Source: Streptomyces typhae (GTDB lineage: Bacteria; Actinomycetota; Actinomycetes; Streptomycetales; Streptomycetaceae). From it: a stretch of 64,000 nucleotides of DNA. The first letter of the stretch is position 1. Each line of letters starts with the position of its first letter. Shown in pieces: positions 32,793 through 41,064 of this stretch. Below the pieces are notes generated by a model that worked only from the letters and a program-made list of their open reading frames with translations, did not search any database and was not told where the DNA came from. Location: assembly GCF_009755605.1 (NCBI RefSeq), contig NZ_WPNZ01000014.1, forward strand, positions 62,001 through 126,000. The letters run 5' to 3'. A program made the translations under genes and the position numbers.

Positions 32793-33551
32793 ATGCCTGC
32801 ATCCCTGCCCCTTCACCCGCACACCGGCGCCCGCGCGCTGGGCTGGCGCAAGGCCCGCCCCGGCGAGGACGAGGGCGAGCTGTACCCGATCTGGCCGATC
32901 CTCGGTGCCGCCGAGGACCCCGAGGGTGAGGGCGACCCCGAAGGGGAGGGCGAGGAGGACCCCGAGGGCGACCCCGAGGGCGGGGGCGAGGAGGACCCCG
33001 AGGGCGAGGAGGACCCCGAGGGCGAGGGCGACCCAGAGGGCGCCGACAAGCTCGGCGATCCGGGCAAGCGGGCCCTGGCCTCGATGAAGGGCAAGTGGCG
33101 CAGCGAGCGCGACAAGCGCCGCGCGCTGGAACAGCAGCTCGCCGACAAGAGCGGCGGGGACGACGACGCGGTACAGAAGGCGGCCGCGGCCGCGACCGCC
33201 GCCGCCAACGCGCGCATCCTCAAGGCCGAGGTTCGCGCCGCGGCCAAGGGCCGCCTGGCCGACCCCAAGGACGCTCTGACCTTCCTGGACCTCTCGGCAT
33301 TCGAGGTGGACGAGGACGGCCAGGTCGACGAGGACGAGATCACTGAAGCGATCGAGGACCTGATCAAGACCAAGCCCTACCTGGCAGCCGCAACGGCCAA
33401 GAGGTTCCAGGGCACTGGCGACGGCGGAGCGGCGCGCAAGGCGTCCAGGCCCAAGCAGCTCACCCAGAGCGACCTCAAGAAGATGACCCCCCAGCAGATC
33501 GTCAAGGCGCAGGACGACGGACGCCTGGACGACCTGCTGGGCACTGGCTGA
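32793..33551 (+). CDS. Capsid scaffolding protein
   Basis: The 252-residue protein is located just before the coat gene. It has a long run of acidic Glu-Asp-Pro-Glu-Gly repeats (about residues 40-85), then a helical coiled-coil part (KSEWRSERDKRRAL-like) and a basic tail. This is the usual composition of phage scaffolds that guide coat assembly and then leave. The repeats come from a 9-15-nt tandem DNA repeat. Confidence 0.82.
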   Translation: MPASLPLHPHTGARALGWRKARPGEDEGELYPIWPILGAAEDPEGEGDPEGEGEEDPEGDPEGGGEEDPEGEEDPEGEGDPEGADKLGDPGKRALASMKGKWRSERDKRRALEQQLADKSGGDDDAVQKAAAAATAAANARILKAEVRAAAKGRLADPKDALTFLDLSAFEVDEDGQVDEDEITEAIEDLIKTKPYLAAATAKRFQGTGDGGAARKASRPKQLTQSDLKKMTPQQIVKAQDDGRLDDLLGTG

Positions 33552-33565
33552 CAGGAGCACACCCC

Positions 33566-34429
33566 ATGTCCATCCGCCGTTTCGTGCCGGAAGTCTGGTC
33601 GGCACGCCTGCTCGTCGCCTGGCGCACCGAGCTGGTCTATGCCGGGCCCACGGTCGTCAACCGGGACTACGAGGGCGAGATCTCCGACGCGGGCGACACC
33701 GTCCGCATCACCTCGATCTCCCGCCCGACCATCGGCACCTACGTGCCGAACAGCACGGTGATCGTGCCCGAGGAGCTCACCGATGCCCAGCGGACCCTGG
33801 TCGTGGACCAGTCCAAGTACTGGGCGTTCAAGGTCGACGACGTCGACAAGCGGCAGGCCAAGGGCAGCGTGATGCCGCAGGCCATGAACGAGGCCGCGCA
33901 CGCGCTCGCCGACGACACCGACCGCTACGTGGCCGGGTTCTACACCGGCGCCGTCCCGGCCAACACCCTCGGCAGCACGGGCGCCCCGATCAACGTGCAC
34001 ACCACGCCCGGCGACTTCTACGCCAAGATCCTGGTGCCGCTGCGCACCAAGCTGAAGCGGGCGAACGCCCCCACCGCGGGCCGGTACTGCATCGTCCCGC
34101 CCGAGGGTTACGCCTCCCTGCTCCTGGACGAGCGGTTCACCGACTACGGCAAGTCCGGCCAGACCGAGGCCCTGCGCAACGGCGCCGTGGGCCGTGCGGC
34201 CGGGTTCGAGATCTACGAGTCCAACAACGCCCCCGAGCCGACCGCGGGCGTGCACGTCGTGCAGGCCGGGGTGAACGGCGCCATCTCCTTCGCCGAGCAG
34301 ATCAACAAGACCGAGGCCTACCGGCCCGAGTCCTCCTTCAGCGACGCCGTCAAGGGCCTGGCCCTGTACGGGGCGAAGCTGGTCCGCCCCGACGGCATCG
34401 CCGTCGCCTACATCGACGCCACCCCCTGA
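33566..34429 (+). CDS. Major capsid protein (P22 coat-like)
   Basis: The 287-residue protein looks like the P22 gp5-type coat family of actinophages: RRFVPEVWSARLLVAWRTEL at the start, GDTVRITSISRPTIG, YVAGFY, GRYCIVPPEGYASLLLDERF and a C-terminal TEAYRPESSFSDAVKGLALYGAKL. It builds the head shell. GGAG lies before ATG 33566. Confidence 0.92.
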   Translation: MSIRRFVPEVWSARLLVAWRTELVYAGPTVVNRDYEGEISDAGDTVRITSISRPTIGTYVPNSTVIVPEELTDAQRTLVVDQSKYWAFKVDDVDKRQAKGSVMPQAMNEAAHALADDTDRYVAGFYTGAVPANTLGSTGAPINVHTTPGDFYAKILVPLRTKLKRANAPTAGRYCIVPPEGYASLLLDERFTDYGKSGQTEALRNGAVGRAAGFEIYESNNAPEPTAGVHVVQAGVNGAISFAEQINKTEAYRPESSFSDAVKGLALYGAKLVRPDGIAVAYIDATP

Positions 34430-34445
34430 TCGGAGGCTGAACGCC

Positions 34446-34835
34446 ATGGCACGCACCGCTGTTGCGTACTCCAACCTGCTGCCCAACGCCGACATCGCCG
34501 ACCCCGCCGGGACGGCGACCAACGCCGGTGTCGGCAACGGGCACGTCATCCCGGCGGCCGGCCCCAACGGGCGGGCCGTCCCGGAACTGACCCTGCTGCG
34601 GGTGACCGCCGGATCCACCGGCGGCAACGTCACCGTGCTGGCCGGGGACAACCCGCCCGCGATCGCCGCGGGCATGGGCAACCTCGTGGTCGCCGTCGGC
34701 AACAACGCCACCCGCTGGATCGGCCCGTTCGAGTCGGGCCGCTTCCTGCAGAACGACGGCACGCTCCTGGTCGACATCGCCGCCGGCTTCGTCGCCGGGA
34801 CCATCACCGCCTTCCGTATCCCGAGGAACACCTGA
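34446..34835 (+). CDS. Putative head decoration protein
   Basis: A 129-residue beta-rich protein immediately after the coat gene (LPNADIADPAGTATNAGVGNGHVI...). Size, position and composition fit a capsid decoration or head-fibre protein. No family motif is conclusive. Confidence 0.55.
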   Translation: MARTAVAYSNLLPNADIADPAGTATNAGVGNGHVIPAAGPNGRAVPELTLLRVTAGSTGGNVTVLAGDNPPAIAAGMGNLVVAVGNNATRWIGPFESGRFLQNDGTLLVDIAAGFVAGTITAFRIPRNT

Positions 34836-34836
34836 C

Positions 34837-35355
34837 ATGAGCGAGCACATCCACGTCCGCGGCGAGGGCGGGCAGATCATCAAGATGGACCTGCCGCTGC
34901 CCGAGCCGATCGCCGATCGGCTCACCAAGGGACTCCTGCGGCGCGTCAACGCCGACGGCTCCCCCTACACCGGCACCGGCCCCGCCACGCCCGACAGCGG
35001 CGGCGACCCCAGCACGCGGGCGGGCAGTGCGCTCACCGAGGGGCGCACGCCGCGCCCGGCGCAGAACGCGCGCAAGGCCGAGTGGGTCGGGTGGGCGGTC
35101 GGCGTGCACGGCATGGATCCCGAACAGGCCGACGCGCTGAGCAAGGCCGACCTGATGGACCTGCCCGAGCAGCCCGAGCAGCCGGTGGTGGCCGGCCATC
35201 CCGGCGCCCGGACGACCGCCGCGGACGGGCGCCCGAGCGAGGACGCGGACAAGTCCGAGTGGATCTCCTACGTGGTCGCGCAGGGGCACCTGTCCGCCGA
35301 GGACGCGGCGAACCTGACCAAGGACGACCTGATCGACCTTGCCGACGCCCGCTGA
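34837..35355 (+). CDS. Hypothetical head-region protein with internal duplication
   Basis: The 172-residue protein has two similar segments: KAEWVGWAVGVHG...LSKADLMDL (about residues 80-110) and KSEWISYVVAQGH...LTKDDLIDL (about 139-170). They look like two copies of a small helix-extended-loop-helix (HeH/LEM-like) module. It starts one base after the previous stop. Function unknown, probably head-associated. Confidence 0.6.
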   Translation: MSEHIHVRGEGGQIIKMDLPLPEPIADRLTKGLLRRVNADGSPYTGTGPATPDSGGDPSTRAGSALTEGRTPRPAQNARKAEWVGWAVGVHGMDPEQADALSKADLMDLPEQPEQPVVAGHPGARTTAADGRPSEDADKSEWISYVVAQGHLSAEDAANLTKDDLIDLADAR

Positions 35356-35367
35356 GGGGAGGCCACC

Positions 35368-35961
35368 GTGGCACTGGACCCGCTGGCGACGGTGGCCGAC
35401 CTGGAGGCCCGCGGCCTGGCCATCGCCCCCGAAGAGGTGGCGCTGGTCGGGGTGTTCCTCGAGGAGGCATCGGCCGCGGTCCGCGAAGCGGCCGGCGTCC
35501 CGATCAGCCAGACCACCTCCACGCTCGTCCTGGAAGGCGCCGCCGGGCCGTGGCTGACCCTGCCCGGCCCGCCCATCCAGTCCGTGAGCGCGGTCGAAGC
35601 CGACGGACAGCCGGTGACCGGCTGGCGGCTGCGCTCGAACCGGCTGTGGCTGGCGGGCGGCTGGTCCACTGGCGGCGAGCCGTCCGAGGTCACCGTCACC
35701 CAGACCCACGGCCTGCCCGCCGTCCCCGCCGACCTGGTGGGCCTGGTGTGCCGGATCGCGGCCGCCGTCCTGGTGCACCTTCGGGCGCAGCCCGACGGGG
35801 AGGGCCTGGCCGCCAAGGACATCCGCTCCGAGCGCATCGGCGACTACGCAGTGACCTACGGCGACAGCGGCCGCATCACCGAGATCGAGCTCCCGCAGTA
35901 CCTGCGCGAGCAGCTGGCCGCCCGCTTCGGCGGCGGCACCTCCATGGTGAGGTTCCGGTGA
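35368..35961 (+). CDS. Head-tail connector protein (gp6-like)
   Basis: The 197-residue protein fits the connector family: LATVADLEARG, a helical VALVGVFLEEASAAVREAAGVPI, LPGPPIQSV and GDYAVTYG near the end. It would attach under the portal. GTG 35368 is preceded by AGGGGAGG. Confidence 0.8.
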   Translation: MALDPLATVADLEARGLAIAPEEVALVGVFLEEASAAVREAAGVPISQTTSTLVLEGAAGPWLTLPGPPIQSVSAVEADGQPVTGWRLRSNRLWLAGGWSTGGEPSEVTVTQTHGLPAVPADLVGLVCRIAAAVLVHLRAQPDGEGLAAKDIRSERIGDYAVTYGDSGRITEIELPQYLREQLAARFGGGTSMVRFR

Positions 35962-36290
35962 GCCGCGCCGCACACCTGCTGAACACGCGCGTGCAGGTGT
36001 GGCGGCACGTCACCGTCGACGACGAGGGCGGCGGGCAGGACACTACGTGGGTGGTGCAGTCCACGCAGCGGGCCCGGCTCTCGCAGCCCTCGGCGCGCGA
36101 GCGGCAGACCGCCGACCAGGCCGAGGCCGACCTCACCCACATCGTCTACCTGCTGCCCGGCGCGGACGTGCGCCGCGGCGACGAACTGCGCCGCACGGCC
36201 GGGCCCGCCCTGGAGGTGACGGCCGTCTTCGAGCCGTCCGAGCCGGGCACCTACCTGCGGGCCGACTGCGCCGCCCGCCAGCACCAGTAA
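35958..36290 (+). CDS. Head closure / stopper protein
   Basis: A 110-residue protein with the head-closure pattern: TRVQVWRHVTVDDEGGGQDTTW, RQTADQAEADLTHIVYL, RRGDELRR and YLRADCAARQ. It overlaps the connector gene by 4 bp (GTGA). It seals the portal after packaging. Confidence 0.78.
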   Translation: MSRAAHLLNTRVQVWRHVTVDDEGGGQDTTWVVQSTQRARLSQPSARERQTADQAEADLTHIVYLLPGADVRRGDELRRTAGPALEVTAVFEPSEPGTYLRADCAARQHQ

Positions 36291-36302
36291 GGAGTTCTGC
36301 TC

Positions 36303-36629
36303 ATGGCCCTTCTGTCCGCGCAGGCCGTCGCCCTCGGCGGCCTGCAGCCCACCTACGCCAACGCCGCGGGCGGCGGCGACCAGGCGCCCACCGGCGAGAA
36401 GCTGGTTTTGCACGTCCGCAACGACGACGCCTCGTCCAAGACCGTCACCCTCACCACCCCGGGCACGGTCGGCGGTCTGGCCATCGCCGACGCCGCCCAG
36501 ACCATCCCCGCGGGCGGGGACGCGTTCGTACCGCTGAAGCCGACCTACCGGGACCCCGCGACGGGCCGCGCTGCGATCACCTACAGCGCCGCCACCTCCG
36601 TCACCGTCGCCGTCCTGCAGCTGCCCTGA
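36303..36629 (+). CDS. Hypothetical structural-region protein
   Basis: A 108-residue beta-rich protein (QAVALGGLQPTYANAAGGGDQAPTGEKLVLHVRND...) preceded by AAGGAG. Commonly placed between head closure and tail completion genes; might be a minor head or tail protein. No family named. Confidence 0.6.
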   Translation: MALLSAQAVALGGLQPTYANAAGGGDQAPTGEKLVLHVRNDDASSKTVTLTTPGTVGGLAIADAAQTIPAGGDAFVPLKPTYRDPATGRAAITYSAATSVTVAVLQLP

Positions 36630-37006
36630 TGGCCCGCCGCGCCCGCCTGGACGGCCTCGGTCGCGCGCTGCGGGCCGTCTCACGCGTGCCCGAGGCGATG
36701 CGCGAGGCCCGCACCGAGACCCTCCACGAGTGGGCCGAAAACGTCCAGGACTCCGCCGAGGACCGGGTGCCGCGCGACCAGGGCGACCTGTGGCAGGCCC
36801 TGGACCACCGGATCAGCGAGCAGTACGGACGCGCCGAGGTCGGCGTGTGGGAGTCCGACCAGCTCGAGTACGCCCTGTACGTGGAGAAGGGCACCTCGAG
36901 CATGGCCGATCAGCCCTACCTGGTGCCCGCGTTCACCGAGCACCGCCGCCAGGTCGTGCGCACCTACCGCGCCGCGGTCCGCCGGCGCCTGGGCGGGGGT
37001 GCGTGA
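36629..37006 (+). CDS. HK97 gp10-like tail completion / neck protein
   Basis: A 125-residue basic protein with LYVEKGTSSMADQPYLVPAF near the C-terminus, the hallmark of gp10-type head-tail joining proteins. ATG overlaps the upstream stop by one base and its own stop overlaps the next ATG. Confidence 0.82.
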   Translation: MARRARLDGLGRALRAVSRVPEAMREARTETLHEWAENVQDSAEDRVPRDQGDLWQALDHRISEQYGRAEVGVWESDQLEYALYVEKGTSSMADQPYLVPAFTEHRRQVVRTYRAAVRRRLGGGA

Positions 37007-37131
37007 TGCCGCTGCTCGACGCCTGGCGCCGCCAGCTGGCGCGCGCCCGGGAGAAGAAGGCCGAAGCCGAGCGGGACATCGCCCGCCTGGAACGCAAGAT
37101 CGCCCGCGCCGAGGCACGGGAAGGGAGGTGA
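37006..37131 (+). CDS. Mini coiled-coil protein
   Basis: A 41-residue protein (PLLDAWRRQLARAREKKAEAERDIARLERK...), a single charged helix able to form a coiled coil. Start overlaps the previous stop by one base. It is too small for family assignment. Confidence 0.5.
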   Translation: MPLLDAWRRQLARAREKKAEAERDIARLERKIARAEAREGR

Positions 37132-37136
37132 ACGTC

Positions 37137-37349
37137 GTGGCTGACACCCCCCGCGAGATCCGTCTGCCCGTCTACATGCGGCTCGGCGACCAGGGCCGCG
37201 AGCAGCTGGTGGGCTACGTGGCCTGGGACCTCGACAACGGCGAGGGGCACTCAGACCTGGCCCGCCTGCAAGCGGTCTACCCGCAGATGATGGACGACAG
37301 CCCCGAGCTGCAGGCCCTGGGCATCGTGCGCGCGGACGCCGCCCCGTGA
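37137..37349 (+). CDS. Small hypothetical protein
   Basis: A 70-residue protein with VYMRLGDQGREQLVGYVAWDL. GGGAGG lies before GTG 37137. Its stop overlaps the GTG of the tail terminator gene. Function unknown. Confidence 0.55.
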   Translation: MADTPREIRLPVYMRLGDQGREQLVGYVAWDLDNGEGHSDLARLQAVYPQMMDDSPELQALGIVRADAAP

Positions 37350-37747
37350 CGTCCGCGCTGTGGCCGCTGCAGACGGCCCTGTACGCCAAGCTGACCGGCC
37401 ACGGCCCGCTCATGGCCCTCGTCTCCGGGGTGTATGACGAGGTACCGGAGCAGGCCGCCCACCCCTACGTGTCGTTCGGGTCGATCACCGAGACCGCCGA
37501 CGACGCCCACAACCAGCGCGGCCTGGAAGTGGCGGTGGTGCTGCACGTGTGGTCGAAGTACCGGGGCTTTCGTGAGGCCGCCGCGGTCCTGACCGCTCTG
37601 GACGTGGCCCTGGACCGCCAGCCGCTGACCGTCACCGGCTACCGGGACGTGTCCATCGCGCACACCCAGCACACCGAAGTACGCGACCCCGACCCCGACA
37701 TCCGGCACGTCAACGTGTCCTACCGGGTCTGGCTCACCAGGATCTGA
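37346..37747 (+). CDS. Tail terminator protein (DUF3168-like)
   Basis: A 133-residue protein with LWPLQTALYAKLTGHGPLMALVSGVYDEVPEQAAHPYVSFG, the typical start of DUF3168/tail terminator proteins, and a C-terminal HVNVSYRVWL strand. It caps the tail tube at the head end. Confidence 0.85.
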   Translation: MTSALWPLQTALYAKLTGHGPLMALVSGVYDEVPEQAAHPYVSFGSITETADDAHNQRGLEVAVVLHVWSKYRGFREAAAVLTALDVALDRQPLTVTGYRDVSIAHTQHTEVRDPDPDIRHVNVSYRVWLTRI

Positions 37748-37758
37748 AGGAGGAAGCC

Positions 37759-38181
37759 ATGGCTGGACTCGACGCGTTCGGCACGCAGCTGCAGCGCGGT
37801 GACGGCGCCACCCCCACCGAGACGTTCTCGCCGATCGCGGCCGTCACCGAGATCACCCCGCCCGGGGTGGAGCGGGAGACCTACGACGTCACCGCCCACG
37901 ACAGCCCGGAGGGGTGGCGGGAGTTCATCGGCGGCCTGAAGGACGGCGGCGAGGTCGAGATCGAGGTCAACTACGACCCGCGCGAACACGACGCGCTGTT
38001 CGCCGACTTCGCCGACGCCCTGCCCCGCTCCTACAAGGTGGTGTGGCCGGGCACGCTCGGCTCCTGGGCGTTCGCGGCGATCCTGACGAACTTCGAGCCC
38101 GAGGCGCCGCACGACGACAAGCTGGCCGCGTCTCTCACCTTCAAGGTGTCGGGCAAGCCGACCATCACCACGGGAGCCTGA
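37759..38181 (+). CDS. Major tail tube protein
   Basis: A 140-residue protein with a tail tube fold signature: ITPPGVERETYDVTAHDSPE, WREFIGGLKDGGEVEIEVNYDP and a final FKVSGKPTITTG. Hexamer rings form the tube. GGAGG precedes ATG 37759. Confidence 0.88.
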   Translation: MAGLDAFGTQLQRGDGATPTETFSPIAAVTEITPPGVERETYDVTAHDSPEGWREFIGGLKDGGEVEIEVNYDPREHDALFADFADALPRSYKVVWPGTLGSWAFAAILTNFEPEAPHDDKLAASLTFKVSGKPTITTGA

Positions 38182-38183
38182 GC

Positions 38184-38549
38184 ATGGGATACCTGTCCGC
38201 AGAGCAGATCCTGACCGCCGACGACCTCAAGTACGAGGACGTGGACGTGCCTGAGTGGGGCGGCACCGTGCGCGTGCGGGAGATGCCGGGCACCGAGCGC
38301 GACAAGTTCGAGTCCGCCTTCCTCGGCAAGGACGGCGCCTCCGTGCGCATGGAAGGGCTGGAGGGGTTCAGGGCCCGGCTCGCCGCGGCCACGATCGTCG
38401 ACGAGCACGGCAAGCCCCTGTTCCGGTCGGTCGCCGAAGCCAAGCGGCTCGGCGAGAAGAGCGCCACAGCCCTTCAGCGGGTGTGCGACGTGGCCACGCG
38501 GCTGTCGAGGATGAGCGAGGCCGACGTGAAGGAACTCGCGGGAAACTGA
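38184..38549 (+). CDS. Tail assembly chaperone, short form (G)
   Basis: A 121-residue protein (LTADDLKYEDVDVPEWGGTVRVREMPGTER...) placed between tail tube and tape measure genes, where phages encode tail chaperones. A G-GGA-AAC slippery heptamer lies directly before its TGA, allowing a -1 shift into the T frame. Confidence 0.85.
   Translation: MGYLSAEQILTADDLKYEDVDVPEWGGTVRVREMPGTERDKFESAFLGKDGASVRMEGLEGFRARLAAATIVDEHGKPLFRSVAEAKRLGEKSATALQRVCDVATRLSRMSEADVKELAGN
38540..38546 (+). promoter_or_regulatory. Programmed -1 ribosomal frameshift site
   Basis: GGGAAAC in the 0 frame as G-GGA-AAC, immediately before the TGA stop at 38547. A -1 slip continues in the frame ending at 38893. This is the X-XXY-YYZ pattern used by lambda-like G/GT chaperones. 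Confidence 0.85.
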
Positions 38550-38893
38550 GAGCGCGGCCCGCCCGGCAGTTCTACTTCCGGCTGGCCGCGCACCTCGGCG
38601 CCCGCTCCGTGCGGCACCTCCTGGCCGACATGGGCGCGGCCGAGCTGGCCGAGTGGCGCGCCTATGAGCAGATCACCGGTCCCCTCGGCGGGGCCCGCGG
38701 CGACTACCAGGCCGCGGTGGTCGCCGCTGCGATCGTCGCGGTGAACCGCGGCAAGAACCAGAAGGCGCCGCCGCTGGGCGACTTCATCCCGCGCTGGGAC
38801 CGCACCCGCGTGCGCAAGAGCCCGGAAGAGCTGTTCCGGCAGGCCATGGCCGCGAACGTCGCCCTGGGCGGGCAGGTGATCACCAACAACTGA
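38546..38893 (+). CDS. Tail assembly chaperone T extension (made as G-T fusion by -1 frameshift)
   Basis: About 115 residues, starting LRARPARQFYFRLAAHLGARSVRHLL, with no start codon of its own at the beginning. It is produced as a 236-residue G-T protein from 38184. The long form binds the tape measure protein during tail assembly. The region after the shift has RWDRTRVRKSPEELFRQAMAANVALGG, as in other T domains. Confidence 0.82.
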   Translation: MRARPARQFYFRLAAHLGARSVRHLLADMGAAELAEWRAYEQITGPLGGARGDYQAAVVAAAIVAVNRGKNQKAPPLGDFIPRWDRTRVRKSPEELFRQAMAANVALGGQVITNN

Positions 38894-38918
38894 ACAACGG
38901 GCGAGGGGGTGATGGCCG

Positions 38919-41054
38919 GTGGCCACCCTCGCCTCGATGACGGTGCGCCTGGGCATCGACACCGACCAGCTGCGCGCCGGCGCCGACCGGGCCAAGGGCA
39001 TCCTCGGCGGCCTCGGCAAGACCGTCGCAGGGCTGGGCATCGGCGTGCCCGCCGCGGCCGCCGTCGCCGCCGGTGTGGGCGGCATGGCGGCCGCGTTCGC
39101 CACCGCGGGCATCGCCGCCAAGGCCTTCCAGATGGCGGTCGGCCCGCAGATGGAATCGGTGGCCGAGGCCGCCACGCTCGCCGAGGAGGCCGAGAAGGCG
39201 GCGGCCGCGGGCGCCGAGGACGCGGCGGAGAAGCAGAAGGCCTACACCGACGCCCTGGCCGCGATGCCCCCGCACACGCGGGCGATGGCCAAGGAGTTCA
39301 TCGGCCTGAAGAAGGACTACTCGGCGTGGTCCGACAGCCTGTCCTCGAGCACCATGCCGGTGTTCACCAAGGGACTGCAGGTCGCCCGGCGTCTGCTGCC
39401 GCTGCTCACTCCCTTCGTCAAGGAAGCCTCGAAGGTGTTCGGGGAGTTCGTCGACGAGATCGACCGGGGCACCCGCGGCAAGGGCCTGCAGGCGTTCGCC
39501 GAGTCCATGGCCAAGGTCGCCGGCCGCAACCTGAAGTCCTTCCTGTCCGGGCTGAAGAACATCGCGGTCGGTATCGGCGGGATCATCGAGGCGTTCCTGC
39601 CGCTGTCGGACGAGATGTCCGGCGGGTTCGAGGAAGCGACCGCCGCGTTCGCCCGCTGGGGGCAGGGCCTGAGCGACTCCCAGGGGTTCGCCGACTTCAT
39701 CGCCCTGGCCCGCCAGGGCGGGCAGACCCTGGGCACCCTCGCGCAGGCCGCCCTGCGCCTGGTCGTGGCGCTCGCCCCGCTGATCAGCGTCACCGCCACC
39801 GTCGCGATGGCCCTGGCGCGGATCATCAACGCGCTTCCGCCCGAGGCCGTGACCGCGCTGGCCACCGCCATCCTCACCGGCGTCATCGCCTTTAAGGCTT
39901 TCCGGGCCGCCTCCTCGGCGGTCGACACCGCCAGCGACCTGCTGAATTCCCGCCTGGGCACGCTGGCCCGCAGCTGGGTGCGCACCGCGGCCACCAGCAT
40001 CGCCGCGCAGACCCGCATCGCCGCCCGCGCCGTCGCCTCCGCCGCCCGGACCGCGGCGGCGTGGGCGATGGCGGCCGCGCGGACCACCGCGACGTGGCTG
40101 GCCACGATGATCCGCGTCGCCGCCGTCACCATCGCCCGGTACGTGGCGATGGCCGCGATGGCGATGGTGTCCGCCGCCCGCATCGCCGCTTCCTGGCTCA
40201 TCGCCATGGGCCCGATCGGCTGGGTCATCGCCGCCGTGATCGCCCTGGTCGCCCTCGTCATCGCCAACTGGGACCGCGTCAAGGCCTGGACCTTGATGGC
40301 GTGGACGGCCGTGCGCACGGCCGTGTCCGCCGCGATCCAGGCCGTCCTGGCCGCCGTCGCCTGGCTCGGCCAGGTACCCGGCATGATCGGCGGCTGGTTC
40401 ACCCGCGCCAAGGACCTCGCCATCGCGACCATGCGCGCCATGGTGTCGTGGCTGGCCGGACTGCCCGGCCGGGTCCGCTCGGCCATCGCCGCCCTCCTCG
40501 GCGTCCTGCGCACTACCGCGTTCACCGCGTTCACCGCCTTCCGGTCCGCAGCGTCCGCGCGCGTGTCGTCCTTCCTCGGCTTCATCCGCGCCGTGCCGGG
40601 CCGGATCTCCTCGGCGATCGGCTCCCTGAAGAACCTGCTGCTGGGCAAGGGCAAGGACCTGATCAGGGGCCTGATGGCCGGAGTGCGCTCAATGGGCGGC
40701 TGGCTGAAGTCGAGCCTCACCAGCTTCGCCAAGTCGATCATTCCGGGGCCGATCGCCAAGGCCCTGCGGATCGGCTCGCCCTCCAAGCTCATGGCCGACC
40801 AGATCGGCCGGTGGATTCCGCCCGGCATCGCCCGGGGCGCCGAGGACGCCGCCCCGGCCATGAACCGCTCCCTGGCCGGACTCGTCGACGTGCCCGGCCT
40901 GAACGCCGTGTCCCGGCCGTCCGCGGCCGGAGCTGTCCGGCAGGCCGTGGACGTGCGCATCACCGTCGACGGCCCCGAAGCCGTCAAGCGGCTCATCCGC
41001 TCCATCGTCGCCAACGACGGCCGCGGCAACGTACAGACCGCCTTCGGCAAGTAA
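38919..41054 (+). CDS. Tail tape measure protein
   Basis: The 711-residue protein begins MTVRLGIDTDQLRAGADRAKG, the usual start of actinophage tape measures. It has an Ala-rich helical body, several hydrophobic stretches (about residues 265-300 and 425-450) and a C-terminal GSPSKLMADQIGRWIPPGIARGAEDAAP motif. From its length the tail should be roughly 100 nm. GTG 38919 follows a G-rich ribosome site. Confidence 0.93.
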   Translation: MATLASMTVRLGIDTDQLRAGADRAKGILGGLGKTVAGLGIGVPAAAAVAAGVGGMAAAFATAGIAAKAFQMAVGPQMESVAEAATLAEEAEKAAAAGAEDAAEKQKAYTDALAAMPPHTRAMAKEFIGLKKDYSAWSDSLSSSTMPVFTKGLQVARRLLPLLTPFVKEASKVFGEFVDEIDRGTRGKGLQAFAESMAKVAGRNLKSFLSGLKNIAVGIGGIIEAFLPLSDEMSGGFEEATAAFARWGQGLSDSQGFADFIALARQGGQTLGTLAQAALRLVVALAPLISVTATVAMALARIINALPPEAVTALATAILTGVIAFKAFRAASSAVDTASDLLNSRLGTLARSWVRTAATSIAAQTRIAARAVASAARTAAAWAMAAARTTATWLATMIRVAAVTIARYVAMAAMAMVSAARIAASWLIAMGPIGWVIAAVIALVALVIANWDRVKAWTLMAWTAVRTAVSAAIQAVLAAVAWLGQVPGMIGGWFTRAKDLAIATMRAMVSWLAGLPGRVRSAIAALLGVLRTTAFTAFTAFRSAASARVSSFLGFIRAVPGRISSAIGSLKNLLLGKGKDLIRGLMAGVRSMGGWLKSSLTSFAKSIIPGPIAKALRIGSPSKLMADQIGRWIPPGIARGAEDAAPAMNRSLAGLVDVPGLNAVSRPSAAGAVRQAVDVRITVDGPEAVKRLIRSIVANDGRGNVQTAFGK

Positions 41055-41064
41055 GGAGAACACG

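Noticed and set aside
39317..41050. 577-aa minus-strand open frame opposite the tape measure gene
   Set aside because: Composition artefact; the plus strand has clear tape measure features and a phage gene order.
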